Under the pieces are notes generated by a model that was given only the letters and a program-made list of their open reading frames with translations, searched no databases and was not told the DNA's origin. 64,000 nt of DNA. It comes from Pictodentalium vernedei. Lineage: Eukaryota; Mollusca; Scaphopoda; Dentaliida; Dentaliidae. The stretch lies in the NCBI GenBank assembly GCA_031216915.1, contig CM062290.1, positions 252,470,581-252,534,580 on the forward strand. The letters are read 5' to 3'. Positions 20,941 through 30,912 of this stretch are shown one piece after another (position 1 is the stretch's first letter; every line of letters starts with the position of its first letter). The position numbers and the translations under genes were made by a program.

Positions 20941-21377
20941 ATATGGCGTCTTCAACCAACACATCATTATCCGTTAGATCAGTGGTAGACATGTTGGATA
21001 TGGTTTCCATCGGTACATCACGACAGCGATGTTTCAAGTAAAATAGTCAGTATTGTCCACACACTGGTAACGGTCCTTGAAGGAGCTTTTCATTATATTT
21101 CCAATATCTGGAATTCGTCTTCAGGAAATTCTCGAATGGTCTGTGTTGTGGTACTATTCCATACGAATCAAAGTACTCTGCGTTGTGTCGACTCACGAAA
21201 AGAGCCACCCAATGTTCTCCTTTTCTGTGGCCTGAATCCGTGTTGGCTATCAAAGCCACTGACTGGCCTGTGATCTAGTAGTCTTCTTGGTAATCTGTTT
21301 CTTGCAAATGCACCCAAACATATTCTCTTCAAACAACTATCTGATCGAAGGGCTTTCTCTAACTGCAACGTTTTCAT
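20941..21377 (-). pseudogene. Adenain-like cysteine protease (element 2), broken
   Basis: It starts MKTLQLEKALRSDSC at 21377 and shifts frame near 21250. The second frame has 'HRKGEHWVALF' (catalytic His), 'AEYFDSYG' (Asp/Asn) and 'PLPVCGQY' (catalytic Cys), the classic His-Asp-Cys layout of adenovirus-type proteases. A TGA directly after CGQY replaces the next codon, and homologous reading then runs to about 20941. In adenoviruses this enzyme matures virion proteins. It lies directly after the major capsid gene. Confidence 0.8.
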
Positions 21378-21403
21378 GTCGAGTAATTAAAGATTACTTG
21401 TCT

Positions 21404-22646
21404 ATTCTTATCCACTTGTATGATGTTCTGGAAATCTGCATACACCAGTAAATGGGCTTTTGAAATGGACTTCAAGTCTCAGAGTTCCTTTCTTCACCAG
21501 ATCGAAGTGTTGAACATTTGATAGGTCTGGAGTCATGTTGAATGCGAATAGGGTGTGTCCATTTATGTACTCTTCTCGGCTGGTGTGGTTTCCTTCATCC
21601 TCGTTCATTTGTCCAGTCCCCTGGAACAGGGTCGCATAACATCTGACCACTTCTCGGTGTTCGAATCGAACCTGGAATCTGCTGTCCATCCACGTTCAAA
21701 GCCAAGTACTCGATGTTGTAGTTCTTGAAATTATATGGATTCTTTGCAAAGTTTCAACTGAAAGCATCGTTGTCTACACACCCCACCACGGTGCTTTTAG
21801 GCAGTTGGTCTAAAAATAAATCTTCTTGTGTAATGCTCAGATTTCCTTTCGGAACTGAAAACATCTTGGTTTTCCACGGTCGGTCGGATATTTTTCAGTT
21901 GCTTTCGTTAATGCTTTCTTGAGAGATATTCTCACGAATGACTGGAGTCTCTCATTGCGTACAGACATAGATACGTCCAGAATTTTGATCTTGTATGTTT
22001 CGGTATCGGCCATCAATGCGAAAGCATCCTTGGCTCTGTTCATTTTAACATGCATGTTAACTCCATTCAGCAATTAACGAATTTGGAAAACATATCCAAA
22101 TGTAATCTCCCAGTCATGTCGACGATTTTACTTTTCTCCATAAATGTATTTCGAAGAATTAATCCCTTGTTATCTTCTATCAAATCTTTATTGTGTCACG
22201 CCGTATCCTTGTACCATAATGCATTAGTCAGTTGCGACTTATTTGCAGCTGGTCCATAACTTAAAAAATGTTTCTATGAAAGCTCTGTAGTGATAAGTGT
22301 TGTTGGATGGAGATACCAGTTTTTCATTCAAGTTGATATTTATTTGATTAAATAAGGAATGCATCCATAAATGTATTGGGCCCACATTGGCATCGGGTGC
22401 AATTGTTGCCCCATTGGAATCTACAACCTTTGCTTTAGCATACAAATATATCGGTGCCAAATTTAAATAATCATCTCCTAATCTTGCAATGTGGAATTCT
22501 ATTGGGCCACTATTTCCTATGGTCGCCAAAGGCCAGTGTTCTACCCATTGTCCATGTTCCACACTAGTCTGTGTTGGTGGTATGGAAAACAAGTCGAGTT
22601 CGCTGTTGACACACTCACAAGATTTTTCATTGACGAAAGACATCAT
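21404..22646 (-). pseudogene. Major capsid protein, double-jelly-roll type (element 2)
   Basis: The ATG pair at 22646 begins MMSFVNEKSCECVNSELDLF, then 'GQWVEHWPLATIGNSGPIEF', 'LNLAPIYLYAKAKVV' and 'PIHLWMHSLFNQININLNEK'. This start-of-jelly-roll pattern belongs to the Polinton major capsid family whose C. elegans member is annotated F54H12.2-like. Further pieces at 22073-21837 and 21689-21408 ('FAFNMTPDLSNVQHFDLVKK') continue to the C-terminus. At least three frame breaks are present. Fifteen of these proteins per facet would build the virion shell in a PRD1/adenovirus-like lattice (family knowledge). Confidence 0.85.
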
Positions 22647-22659
22647 GTACCGAGAATGT

Positions 22660-23051
22660 CTTGTGTCTGCACAGTTCTCCTTCTTTTTGTCGATTTGCCA
22701 GTTATGCGTGGCGCGAGCCTTTTTACACCTTTCATGCCGGGTGATTTCGCCCCTCAAACCACTTCATTCCAAGCACCCACAGCAGTCTGTTTGGCTCTCT
22801 TGACTGCTGCCTTTTTAACATTTTCCCTCCAATGACATCTTCTGCAAAGGCCGCTCCTTTTTCACGAGCTGTCTTCCTACGATCCTGGCTGTAGTTTTCT
22901 ATAAAGATAACACAACGTTCTTCAGTCTTCCCAATATACTTTCCAAACCATAATATTTCTGTATTTGAGCTACAGAAAAAGCTGGTAGACCGTTCCCAGC
23001 TTGTTTCTTGTAATATTCTTTGTATAATTTGGACTTACAACAGTAAGTCAT
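22660..23051 (-). pseudogene. pX-like basic virion protein (element 2)
   Basis: ATG at 23051: 'MTYCCKSKLYKEYYKKQAGN', then 'GLPAFSVAQIQKYYGLESIL', the Gly/Tyr-rich head common to Polinton pX-like proteins. A stop or shift near 22900 follows, after which a Lys/Arg/Ala-rich tail can be followed to about 22700. It sits between the minor and major capsid genes, the same place as in element 3 (55359-55717). Confidence 0.65.
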
Positions 23052-23053
23052 GC

Positions 23054-23610
23054 TTATGTGAAATGAAAAGATCTGCGAGTTCTGAAATGAAGTGTCACTG
23101 TCACTTTCCCGAACTCGAATGGCATTATGGCTTCTGTGTCTCTCTAATATACACCCGGACGGTACTGAAATTCTTTCATTCCACTGGTACATAATTCACA
23201 TCTCAAAAGTTTTGGAGATGATGTTCCAGTTTCTGATTTAAATCCCATAGTAGGGCTTAATGTGACTATGACTCCATCACGTACCGTGATACGAACTTGA
23301 CCAGTCACTCCATCCAATTCAAAATTAACCTTATCATGACGAAGCAAGAGTGATTCTTTAACACCATTGATAGCCCGTATCACATCAGCAGGATCCGAAT
23401 AACGACCTTCCTTGAGAGTAAATCGATAATTCTTTTTCGAAGACCAGAACATTGTAACAAAAGCTTCTTCCGACGAATTCTCAACCAAGTAGGCCTACAT
23501 CCCGTTCCTCCGTGAGATTCACTGGTTGTGATAACTGAGTGGTGTACATAGTCAACGAGTTTTCAGGAAACAGGTTCATAGAACTGTTACTTTGTAGTCA
23601 AATAAAACAT
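23054..23610 (-). pseudogene. Minor capsid (penton-like) protein (element 2), internal deletion
   Basis: The start at 23610 shifts frame almost at once. The long frame (23488-23144) has 'MFWSSKKNYRFTLKEGRYSD' and 'VNFELDGVTGQVRITVRDGV', beta-rich and matching the layout of the intact 285-residue homologue at 54498-55355. After 23144 only the last 20 or so codons of the family ('VTVTLHFRTRRSFHF') are found, so roughly 100 residues in between are missing. Confidence 0.75.
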
Positions 23611-23635
23611 TACTTTTTCTTAATTGTTCGATTAG

Positions 23636-23823
23636 GCGACAAATATCCTATGCTACTACTCAAGAGAGCAGTCCACAACTAGCTGTTGGTGTTCTCGAGA
23701 ATGAGATTACGGCACTGGGAATGAGATGATGTACAAAATGATTATTTGAGAAAAGTAAGTGATCTCGCTCCTTGGAATTCTTTTTCCAAACAGAGGCCAA
23801 GATCCATTCGATCCTTCTTCCAT
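23636..23823 (-). pseudogene. Small membrane protein (element 2)
   Basis: ATG at 23823 gives 'RSEITYFSQIIILYIISFPV', closely parallel to 'NQVTYFTQIIIIYAIIVMAV' in the 102-residue ORF at 54221-54529 of element 3. A stop follows after about 40 codons, and homologous reading continues in other frames. The function is unknown; a virion-membrane or entry role would be a guess. TATAAAAG lies 28-35 bases upstream. Confidence 0.6.
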
Positions 23824-23850
23824 TTTGGAGAGACCTAACAGGCTCACTTC

Positions 23851-23858
23851 CTTTTATA
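23851..23858 (-). promoter_or_regulatory. TATA box (element 2 membrane/minor capsid genes)
   Basis: TATAAAAG on the minus strand, 28-35 bases before the ATG at 23823, inside the 3' end of the integrase gene. Comparable boxes sit before two other genes of this element. Confidence 0.55.
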
Positions 23859-23864
23859 GGCGAG

Positions 23865-24868
23865 CCGACTCTGCTTGATCCGCGAATTGAACGAAGTGAG
23901 ATGTCCTTACCAATTTATGAACAGTTCTTTGCTTTTACCACGATCACTTTTCTTGAGTACGTGTTCGATTTTGTAAATAGTTTTATGCGCGACTCGCTGA
24001 AGCACTTCAGTATGGAACGACCCTTTCAATATTTCCCCATTATCATCTTGGAAGACGTATATCACTGGATGACCTTTCTTAATGGCTACCACTGTGAACA
24101 ACTCTTCAGTCCAATTGGGCAAATACCCCTTTTCAATAGTTGTCTTAACTTTACTGATTCTCACTCTGTCTCCCTCCTTGAACTTTGGGGCCTCGTGTTT
24201 TATGGGTTTGCAGAAAGGTTGCTGCCAAACCGCCTATTGATTTTCAAAGTTCACGGAAATTGGGGCCATACCGATACTACGATGATGAGAATGATTAAAA
24301 GATTTCACCAAGTTTTGAAGTGGAAAAGTTAGTGTACCGTTCTTGGTAAAATATTTCCACATTTTGGTTTTCAAAGTCCTTATGAATCTTTCTACTATAG
24401 AACATTTTGTGTAGTGAAAAATTCTACTCCGTGTTGTTTGAGAAAATTCTGAAATTTTCTATTTAGAAATGCTTTGCCTTGATCAGGTTGTAATTTTATT
24501 GGTTTACGGCCTTGTTTGAAAATTTAAATAAAAGCTTTAACGATGGAATCACCAACTTTGTTTTTGAAAGGTATGACCCAAGCATATTTACAAAACACAT
24601 CTAGACACATCAACAAATATATTGTGTCTTTGTTATATTTACTGATATTTGCTAAATCTACCAAGTCAGCGTTTCATTGTGCATTGATACCACTTACGAT
24701 CACTTTCCTTCTAGAAAATGTATGACAGACAGGTTTGTGAAGAGTGTATGTGTCTTGAGTCGCTAACCATTTCACATCGTGCTTGTTTTTTTTCTTGGAC
24801 GCTCTACGAAGAGCGTCTATACCACCAAAACTTCCAGGAGCTGCAGAATCATAGTATAATGCTTCCAT
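23865..24868 (-). pseudogene. Polinton integrase with chromodomain (element 2)
   Basis: ATG at 24868: 'SFGGIDALRRASKKK', then 'VKWLATQDTYTLHKPVC', the typical N-terminal zinc/HTH region of Polinton integrases, then 'RRKVIVSGI'. The catalytic middle (24670-24170) is scattered over frames. The C-terminal part (24164-23907) is clear: 'EKGYLPNWTEELFTVV' (SH3-like), 'GSFHTEVLQRV', and a chromodomain start 'YKIEHVLKKSDRGKSKELFI', cut by a stop just after. Chromodomains on integrases bind histone marks and can steer integration (family knowledge). Confidence 0.85.
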
Positions 24869-24957
24869 GAATGCCTTTTTTCAAGTGTGAACTCTATTTT
24901 TACCCTTCTTCACTCCACTTTGACATTTCTATTTTCTTTCGTTGTTTTGCTTCCGAC

Positions 24958-25030
24958 TCTCGTCGCCTGGGTGCTTGAATGTTCTATGTCCCATAGGGGA
25001 CATAGAACATTCTAGCACTCAGGCGACGCT
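24958..25030. repeat. Hairpin between integrase and upstream gene of element 2
   Basis: Arms of about 33 bases ('TCGCCTGGGTGCTTGAATG' ... complement with few mismatches) around the tip 'CCCATAGGGG'. Its left arm lies in the gap, its right arm in the end of the next gene. Confidence 0.8.
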
Positions 25031-25583
25031 CTGTCTCTGATCTTGTCGGTGCTTCTTTCATAAAATCCCAACGTTCTGCATGACCAATCAATTCTTGAGG
25101 AATGTTACTATCTCTCAAGGTTTCGGCCATCACTTCTCGTCCTTTAGGTTGGAAAGATTTTCGCCTTCTAAGTAAATCGTTTAGAAGACCTGTTACATTC
25201 GACCCTACCACTGTTTGATCTTTGTGGACTAGTTTGTCGTTCTCATTAAAATATAGTTGGATCATTTCTAATACGATTCAACAACTTTGCCTTTCTCTTC
25301 ATAGTCATAGGCACGGAATCGAGAATGTTTTGGTTTTTATTATCTTTCTCAAGTTCGAATTTAATTGGGACGAGGAGCCACTGCTTTTTTCTTGAAATGT
25401 CAAGTATCTTTGTAAGACTTGATTATAGTGTGTCATTCTTTCATCTGCTGAAAGAAAAGAGGCATAGAGAATATCTCACATTTTTCGATCCATTCATTTC
25501 ATTCGGTTGTCTTGGAGTCTCTTGTTGACGTTGCATTAACCTTGGCTCTTCTAAAACCATCTTCTTTGCATATTCCATCATCT
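24990..25583 (-). pseudogene. Conserved Polinton protein upstream of integrase (element 2)
   Basis: Begins near 25583 (MMEYAKKMVLEEP). It is broken in the middle, then clear at 25265-24987: 'VGSNVTGLLNDLLRRRKSFQ' and 'IPQELIGHAERWDFMKE'. The same blocks occur in element 3 at 52616-52930 ('KGSNIIDLVNDGLRHQKGFK'), also just before integrase, so position and sequence agree. The function is unknown. It is a soluble, charged protein with no enzyme motif seen. Confidence 0.65.
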
Positions 25584-25903
25584 TCCAAAAATACCTTTAA
25601 AAACACTCAATGGTATAGGAGGGAGTAATGCAACCAAGAATCCCCCTTTCTGCAAGATCTGTCTCTTTCTTTTGTCAGAGATACTTTTATATGCCACTGC
25701 CATCACTAGTTGTTTTTGAAGAATGAGTTTGGTTCTCTGAGCTTTGGTCAGAGGTACAGCCCCCTTCAAGATATTCGAGACACAGTCACACAAACAAGTA
25801 ATCATTTTTTGTCTGCATGTTTCAGTATGGATTTGACGAGTGTGGGTTTCGATTTAATAAGAAGCTTGAGAAGAGCGATGTTGCGCTTGAGATGGTCGGA
25901 CAT
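25578..25903 (-). pseudogene. Small basic protein with hydrophobic tail, pVI-like (element 2)
   Basis: ATG at 25903 opens about 33 codons. A one-base shift near 25805 moves to the frame 'CLCDCVSNILKGAVPLTKAQ', 'ISDKRKRQILQKGGFLVALL', ending in a short Gly/Leu/Pro hydrophobic segment. Element 3 has two relatives (51308-51667 and 52088-52405). The pattern of basic heptads plus a hydrophobic end resembles minor virion proteins; the role is inferred. Confidence 0.65.
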
Positions 25904-25938
25904 TCTTCTGACTTGAGGCAGACTTGCTGGCCTCCCCC

Positions 25939-25945
25939 TTTTATA
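25939..25945 (-). promoter_or_regulatory. TATA box before the pVI-like gene
   Basis: TATAAAA on the minus strand within 'GGTATAAAAGGGGG', about 36 bases before the ATG at 25903 and just after the ATPase stop at 25961. Confidence 0.6.
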
Positions 25946-25960
25946 CCTTTCGGAGGTACA

Positions 25961-26547
25961 CTACACGTACTGGGTTTCCCCTGGAAAAATTCGTCTTCTC
26001 AGTGTCATATGTTCAGGGGTATCTTGTTTGAGATCGATTAAAAGGTAACTATATGTGTCGAAGTGGCATCTTCAAAGCCGTCTCTCAGAAACTTGGATTG
26101 ACCAGTATACATCTGTACTGCCAAGTGTGTGATCTGAGAATGATCTCTATGATTTGTAAACAAGAACATGTAATGACTATTGAGAGCTACAGTCCTGTGG
26201 ACTTTATTTTTGTTGAATACATTTTGAACAATGTGCATCACAGTAATCTTACGGTGATGACTACCTTTAGTAAATAATCCAGACTCGAACATCTGCATCG
26301 AATATCAGATCATTCAATATGACTAAACTATTAAATTTCAATTCTTGAGGGAGACCAGAAACAAATTCTACTTTGGATAAGTATTGTATAAAGGTCGCCA
26401 TTCACTTTTACACCATGTGATGGGACTTGAAACAGGTGAAATAAAATCTTTAATGTTTTGAATAACTCAGTTTACAAAGGACGATTTATCATCACTCGTG
26501 GGACCACACAATAAACAAGTGAATGGATGCTTCCAACGAGGATCCAT
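25961..26547 (-). pseudogene. Packaging ATPase (element 2), several stops
   Basis: ATG at 26547 is followed by 'MDPRWKHPFTCLLCGPTSDD' then KSS. The P-loop is degenerate, with DDK where GGK/GCGK-type residues should be. Nonsense codons follow. The clear frame 26298-26038 reads 'GLFTKGSHHRKITVMHIVQN' (sensor/strand region), 'LNSHYMFLF' and 'LAVQMYTGQSKF', standard for Polinton FtsK/HerA-type ATPases. It ends with 'IFPGETQYV' at a TAG at 25961. Roughly 100 residues between P-loop and 'GLFTK' are missing, including Walker B. Confidence 0.85.
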
Positions 26548-26578
26548 ATTTGTTGTTCTATCTCGGTACTATTCTCCC

Positions 26579-26585
26579 TTTATAC
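26579..26585 (-). promoter_or_regulatory. TATA box before the element 2 ATPase
   Basis: TATAAAG on the minus strand about 32 bases before the ATPase ATG at 26547, the same spacing class as the other two boxes. Confidence 0.55.
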
Positions 26586-26869
26586 TTTGTGGGGATGTGG
26601 CCATAATGGCCACTGAATGTGGGTACTGCTCCTTTTTGTACCTTTTGGGAAGGTGCTCTTTTTTGATCACCCTCCAAAAATATACTCTGCATTGGTGGCC
26701 CTCTGACTTACTGGCTGGGGACAGGTGAAGCTTGTTTGATATTTGTCCAGTAGATAAACATCAAAATAACTTAAGCGTCAGTACCACCTTTTTTTCTTTT
26801 TTCTTCTTTTTTATACCTTTTTATACTTTCTTTTTATAAAAACAAACATCTATTTACAACATCTATTTA
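26586..26869. other. Gap in element 2, no gene seen
   Basis: AT-rich, with a T/TTC-rich tract at 26785-26840. A second weak 'TTTTTGTACC' near 26635 is not a TATA box. Confidence 0.5.
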
Positions 26870-27345
26870 TATCTTCAGACTGGAAGGTTTCTAGAAGGTC
26901 ATGAATTCAATCACCAAATCCATAATACAACGTCTCTGTTCATTTGTTAGAGGTTTCTCGAACATATATTCATACTCCTTCTGTACTGGTGGTTGAGTCA
27001 TTCAAGAAGTATTATGGTGCCACAGTAGATGGACGTCATTCTTGTTAACTCTTCCAAGTGCTTCATAAAACATGTTACAATCTTCTCTTCTTGAGACATC
27101 ATGAGGCATACATTATGCTAAATCTGACTTGGGTGATCAACTGTACATCCAGAGTATTTTTCTTTCACTACAGCGTCAATGTTCTCTTCCACATAATGAG
27201 CCAATGCCACACAAAATTCATGTTGCAAGCGAACTTGCCTGAGTTCACTATCAATTTCATCAACGATCAATGGTACTTGGTTTGGTTGTTCTCATTGTGA
27301 CCTTCTTCTTCTTCTTCAAAGGTGGTTCCCTTGGTTTTTTGACGT
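26870..27345 (-). pseudogene. Accessory Polinton protein (element 2), unknown
   Basis: The minus strand reads 'EIDSELRQVRLQHEFCVALA' and 'GCTVDHPSQI', a stop, then 'HNVCLMMSQEEK' and further weakly coding codons. The Cys/His spacing (GC..DHPSQ....C) recalls a small conserved protein found near the ATPase in other Polintons. The function is unknown. A Lys-rich stretch precedes it. Confidence 0.5.
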
Positions 27346-27416
27346 CACCATGGTTAGGAGGTCATTGTTTATTTTCTTCGTGTTCAGTATATTCAGTTAA
27401 AGCTGTTTGTTTGTTA

Positions 27417-27680
27417 GGGCGCGGTGGCGTTAGATCACCAAAGTTAAGCAACATTGAGCATGGTTAGTAGTTGGATTGATGACCATTTCAGCAACTGATT
27501 CGCGTTCCTGCATTGTGTCCTTGGGCAAGGCACGCCACCCCAATTGCCTACACGGGGGCACGATGACGCTGTGTTCTAAGGCATACTGCACATTGATGCT
27601 GAGAATGTCTTCAACCAATCTAGCCCTACCTGTACCGCGGTGCAGATTTCAGAGTTATACCACTTGATGGGATGGGGAGA
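27417..27680 (+). mobile_element. SINE with 5S rRNA-derived head
   Basis: 27433-27500 matches 5S rRNA internal promoter sequence: 'GATCACCAAAGTTAAGCAAC' (box A) and 'GGTTAGTAGTTGGATTGATG' (box C). The body after about 27505 ('TGTCCTTGGGCAAGGCACGC', 'GGCATACTGCACATTGATG') is shared with the tRNA-headed SINEs at 30 kb and 62 kb. The 3' part is missing. The order makes it a SINE3-class element rather than a 5S gene. Confidence 0.8.
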
Positions 27681-27689
27681 GAAGGAAAG

Positions 27690-28660
27690 ATTAGCGCAGA
27701 CGTCAATGGAAATAAATCAGTGTATTGTAACCTCAAACCTCTTCAAAACACATTTTGAAAATTAGAGGCTCAAGTGAGTCTAAAACGGTCACTTTGCTCA
27801 AATTTGTCAAAAGAGATGAGTATGTCAATTTGATTTGATCTGGCATGATACAATCCAAGGCAACTTATTTGGTCATTCATTGCCGGTCCTATCAAAGCTT
27901 CTCAGGCAAAAACAAAGCTCTGTTCTTTGAAGTCTTGAAAGAGTGTCCATATGAAATTTGTTTTATTTTTAACTCCTGTAGTTATCTCTAACAACACCCC
28001 ACCAAAAAAAAACTTCCGGGCATTAATCAAGTACTGAACACCCAGTTATACTACATGACAAATTGGTTCAAATCAGTCCATTGGTTCTGAAATCTGAAAA
28101 CAGAAATTTTGAGAGGAACCCAAAATGGGTATCCTCCCACAGGGAGCCCCAAATTTTGACCTCCCGAGTTCCTTTAAAAAAACTTAACTACTAAAGTAAG
28201 TTGCATACCAGAAATCTAAGCATTATTTAAGTGGCTTATGAGATGATTTTTAAAGCATTTTAGGCTTATGTGGCGTTAACTCCACCCAAGGGGGCAAAGT
28301 AACTTTTCTGGATAAAAATCGGAAGAGTAAATTTCACCAAGATGCTTTGTACCAAATTAGTTTAGACTTGGCCCAAAGGTTCTGAATTTAGAAAACTTAG
28401 TTGATGAAGAACAAGAAAGATGATGACTCAGCATTTTTCCATTGTCTACAGTGTTAAAATGGGCATCCCCATACATAACCACATGACAGAACCAATAGCA
28501 AATTTTTTGGTCCATCTGATTGCATCAGTCCCAAGGAAGCTACATACCAAAAAAACAATATTCTGGTTCGTGAAGTTTTTCAAATATGGGCATTTGATTT
28601 TTTTCTATTTGTAGCTCGTGAAATATTTTTACTGGGCATAATGTACTTCTGATACAATTA
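27690..28660 (+). repeat. Dispersed 'AAGATTTT / GAGCCCAAAATGGGC' repeat, copy 1
   Basis: Sequence such as 'CAAATTGGTTCAAATCAGTCCATTGGTTCTG', then 'GAACCCAAAATGGG' near 28040-28140. It is followed by partial copies and holds no gene. Related copies are at 28667, 29800, 33230, 61000 and 63340. Confidence 0.6.
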
Positions 28661-29955
28661 TACTACATGCCAAATTTTGCTCAAATCAGCCCATTAATTC
28701 TTGAAATACAAATTTTTGGTGGAGCCCAAAATGGGCATGCTCCCTCCGAGAGCCCAAATATTGACCTACATACTTCCTTTGAACAAATTTTAATCTTCAC
28801 CACCAATGGAAGTTCCATTCCAAATATCAAGACACTCTCTCTGGTTGTTCATGAGGCTTTAGGCTTTTTTGGCATCAACTACAGCCTGAATATGGCAGCA
28901 GCTTCATATGAACAAAGATGGTCTGTGCCATATATGTATGAAGTTGGCCCAGTGGTTTTAAAGAAAAAGACAGGCTTCAAATTAGTTGATGAAGCACAAG
29001 AAAGATGATGACTCAGCTTTTTCCCCTTTGAAGAAGATTTTCAAGTATTTTTGTCTACACTTTTGAATGGTGACATTTTTTTGGCCCAGCAGTTGAATGT
29101 CGTGGCTGTCTGTGTGGGCAGCTTGACTGCCTATATAGGCAACCAATACTTGCCTCAAGACACCGTCGAAATTTGAAACCAGCAAGCAGTACGAGTGTTC
29201 TAGGGGAAGTAACTCGTCATTTTTGCATTTTATGATATTGTGGTGTTCTTTTTTATTCGATTCAGCCAAACTGACCATGACATGGCATCTTGGTTTTCAA
29301 TATGCAAATCAATATAAGGACTTTCTGTAATATTTTTTTTCTATTCTGCTGATCAATTTGTACTATAACCACAATAGTTGAACGTTTAGTATAGAAATTT
29401 TTTATTTGGCTGCAAATAGTTCCCATAAAACATCAAAATATGGCCGGGTATTTCCTTACTTTGGTGTGGTGACCATGGTCACATGACCTTATATGACCGA
29501 GTGTCATATGCAATTCAGCGTCCGGACCTCTACCTACCAGCATACCAAGTTTCAGCAAGATATTCCTCTAAACAAACAAGAGCAATTTTTTGATTTGCCG
29601 TGACACAAGCAAAGGCAACTTTTTTGGGCCATTCATTTCTGCTGGTCCTTGGAAAGCTTCCTAGCAAGCTCTGTTCTGTGAAGTATTAAAAACAAAATTT
29701 TTGTTCTGTTTTCAAACTCTGTGATACTCTCTACCCACCACTCCACCCAAAGAAAAACAAAACAATTCCAGCAATAATGATGTACTTATGACCCAGTTAT
29801 ATACTACTTGACAAATTTGGTTCACATCTGCCCTTTGGTTCTGAAAATAAAAATTTTGAGTGGAGCCCAAATTTGGACCTACTGAGTTGTTTGAAAAAAA
29901 GTGATTCTGCATCAGAGAGTAAACTTCACCAGCCTGAAGATGGCAGCAGCTTCAT
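28661..29955 (+). repeat. Dispersed repeat, copies 2 and 3, and intergenic AT-rich DNA
   Basis: 28661-29010 is a good copy ('GCCAAATTTTGCTCAAATCA', 'ATGGCAGCAGCTTCATATG'). 29800-29955 is another, interrupted by the SINE at 29962 and resuming at 30330. 29010-29700 shows no gene; a short palindrome 'GACTGCCTATATAGGCA' lies near 29125. Confidence 0.6.
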
Positions 29956-29961
29956 TTGAAT

Positions 29962-30327
29962 AAAGTATTTATTTATTGGGGTTTAAGGTCACATACTTAT
30001 GCACAATCGCCAATTGTGATCGTGACAGTTTTATGGGTGGAGGAAGCTGGAGAACCCGGAAAGAACCGCCGAGCATCGTCGAGCATCTGTCAGCTCCTCA
30101 ATTCTAACTCTATTCAAGCTCTGCTCAAGCAGGGTTACAACAGTTGATGGCATATGCACCATCGACGTGCAGTACGCCTTAGTACATGGCATCATCATTC
30201 ATGCCCCCAGGTAGGCAACCGGCATAAAATGCCTAGCCCAAGGACACAACGCGGGTCGACCCAGACGGGGACCAAACTCGGGACCTCTAGCATAGAAGTC
30301 CAACATTCTACCACTGAGCCATTTGAA
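29962..30327 (-). mobile_element. tRNA-derived SINE, copy 1
   Basis: On the minus strand the head (30327-30255) reads like a tRNA gene: box A 'TGGCTCAGTGGTAGAATG', box B 'GGTCCCGAGTTTGGTCCCC'. The body has 'TCCTTGGGCTAGGC' and the conserved core 'CGGGTTCTCCAGCTTCCTCC'. The tail is AATAAATA at 29962. It interrupts a dispersed repeat. Confidence 0.85.
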
Positions 30328-30559
30328 TGAAATAGAAAAAGGTATACTCCAAAGATGGTCTGTGCCATAAATGAATAAATTTAGGCCAGTGGTTTTAAAG
30401 AATAAGAAAAATGCCAAACTAGGGAAACAGAATTTACTGCCCCCTGCAAATTCAAGTCTGTGTGAAAATGAGTGAAGCATCAGAAATGAACAGAATAGAA
30501 AGAGAGTTTATGGAGGCTTATTTTTGGGGGGTAAAATATGTTTAAAGAATTCAGAAATA

Positions 30560-30912
30560 AGTTTTCGTTATGTATTTAATTATTGGTGCTTAAGGTCACA
30601 TATTTCTGCACAATGGCTAATTATGACCACGATAGTTTTACCGGTGGAAGAAGCCGGAGTACCCGGAGAGAACCACCGAGCAACTGTCAGCTCCCAAACA
30701 TACTAACTCCACACAAGTAGGGTTAGGTTGAAGACAAGTCCACCATTGACATGCAATCTGCTTTAGTACACAGCACCACTTTGCCCCCACGTAGGCAATG
30801 GGGTGAAGTGTCTTGCCCAAGGACACAACACATTAGCCGCTGGTGGGATTTGAACCGAGGACCTCTTGGCTTGCAGCCTGCACCTCTACTAATTAGGCCA
30901 CAGCTTCCCCAG
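30560..30912 (-). mobile_element. tRNA-derived SINE, copy 2
   Basis: Head 30912-30845 with 'GTGGCCTAATTAGTAGAGG' (box A) and a perfect box B 'GGTTCAAATCC'. The body and the A/T-rich AATTAAATACA tail match copy 1 but the head sequence differs, so it comes from another tRNA or a diverged subfamily. Confidence 0.85.

Larger units (their letters stand above)
20100..27350 (-). mobile_element. Polinton/Maverick, capsid-rich copy (element 2)
   Basis: Minus-strand order: accessory protein, packaging ATPase, small pVI-like protein, conserved protein, integrase with chromodomain, membrane protein, minor capsid, pX-like protein, major capsid, protease, small protein. This is a near-complete morphogenesis set. 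No polymerase B is seen. Several genes have their own TATA box about 30-36 bases before the ATG. The left edge shows repeated blocks (20107-20560) that may be subterminal repeats. No target duplication could be identified. Confidence 0.88.

Noticed and set aside
27430-27500. Functional 5S rRNA gene
   Set aside because: Only the promoter half is similar, it is diverged, and SINE body sequence follows directly.
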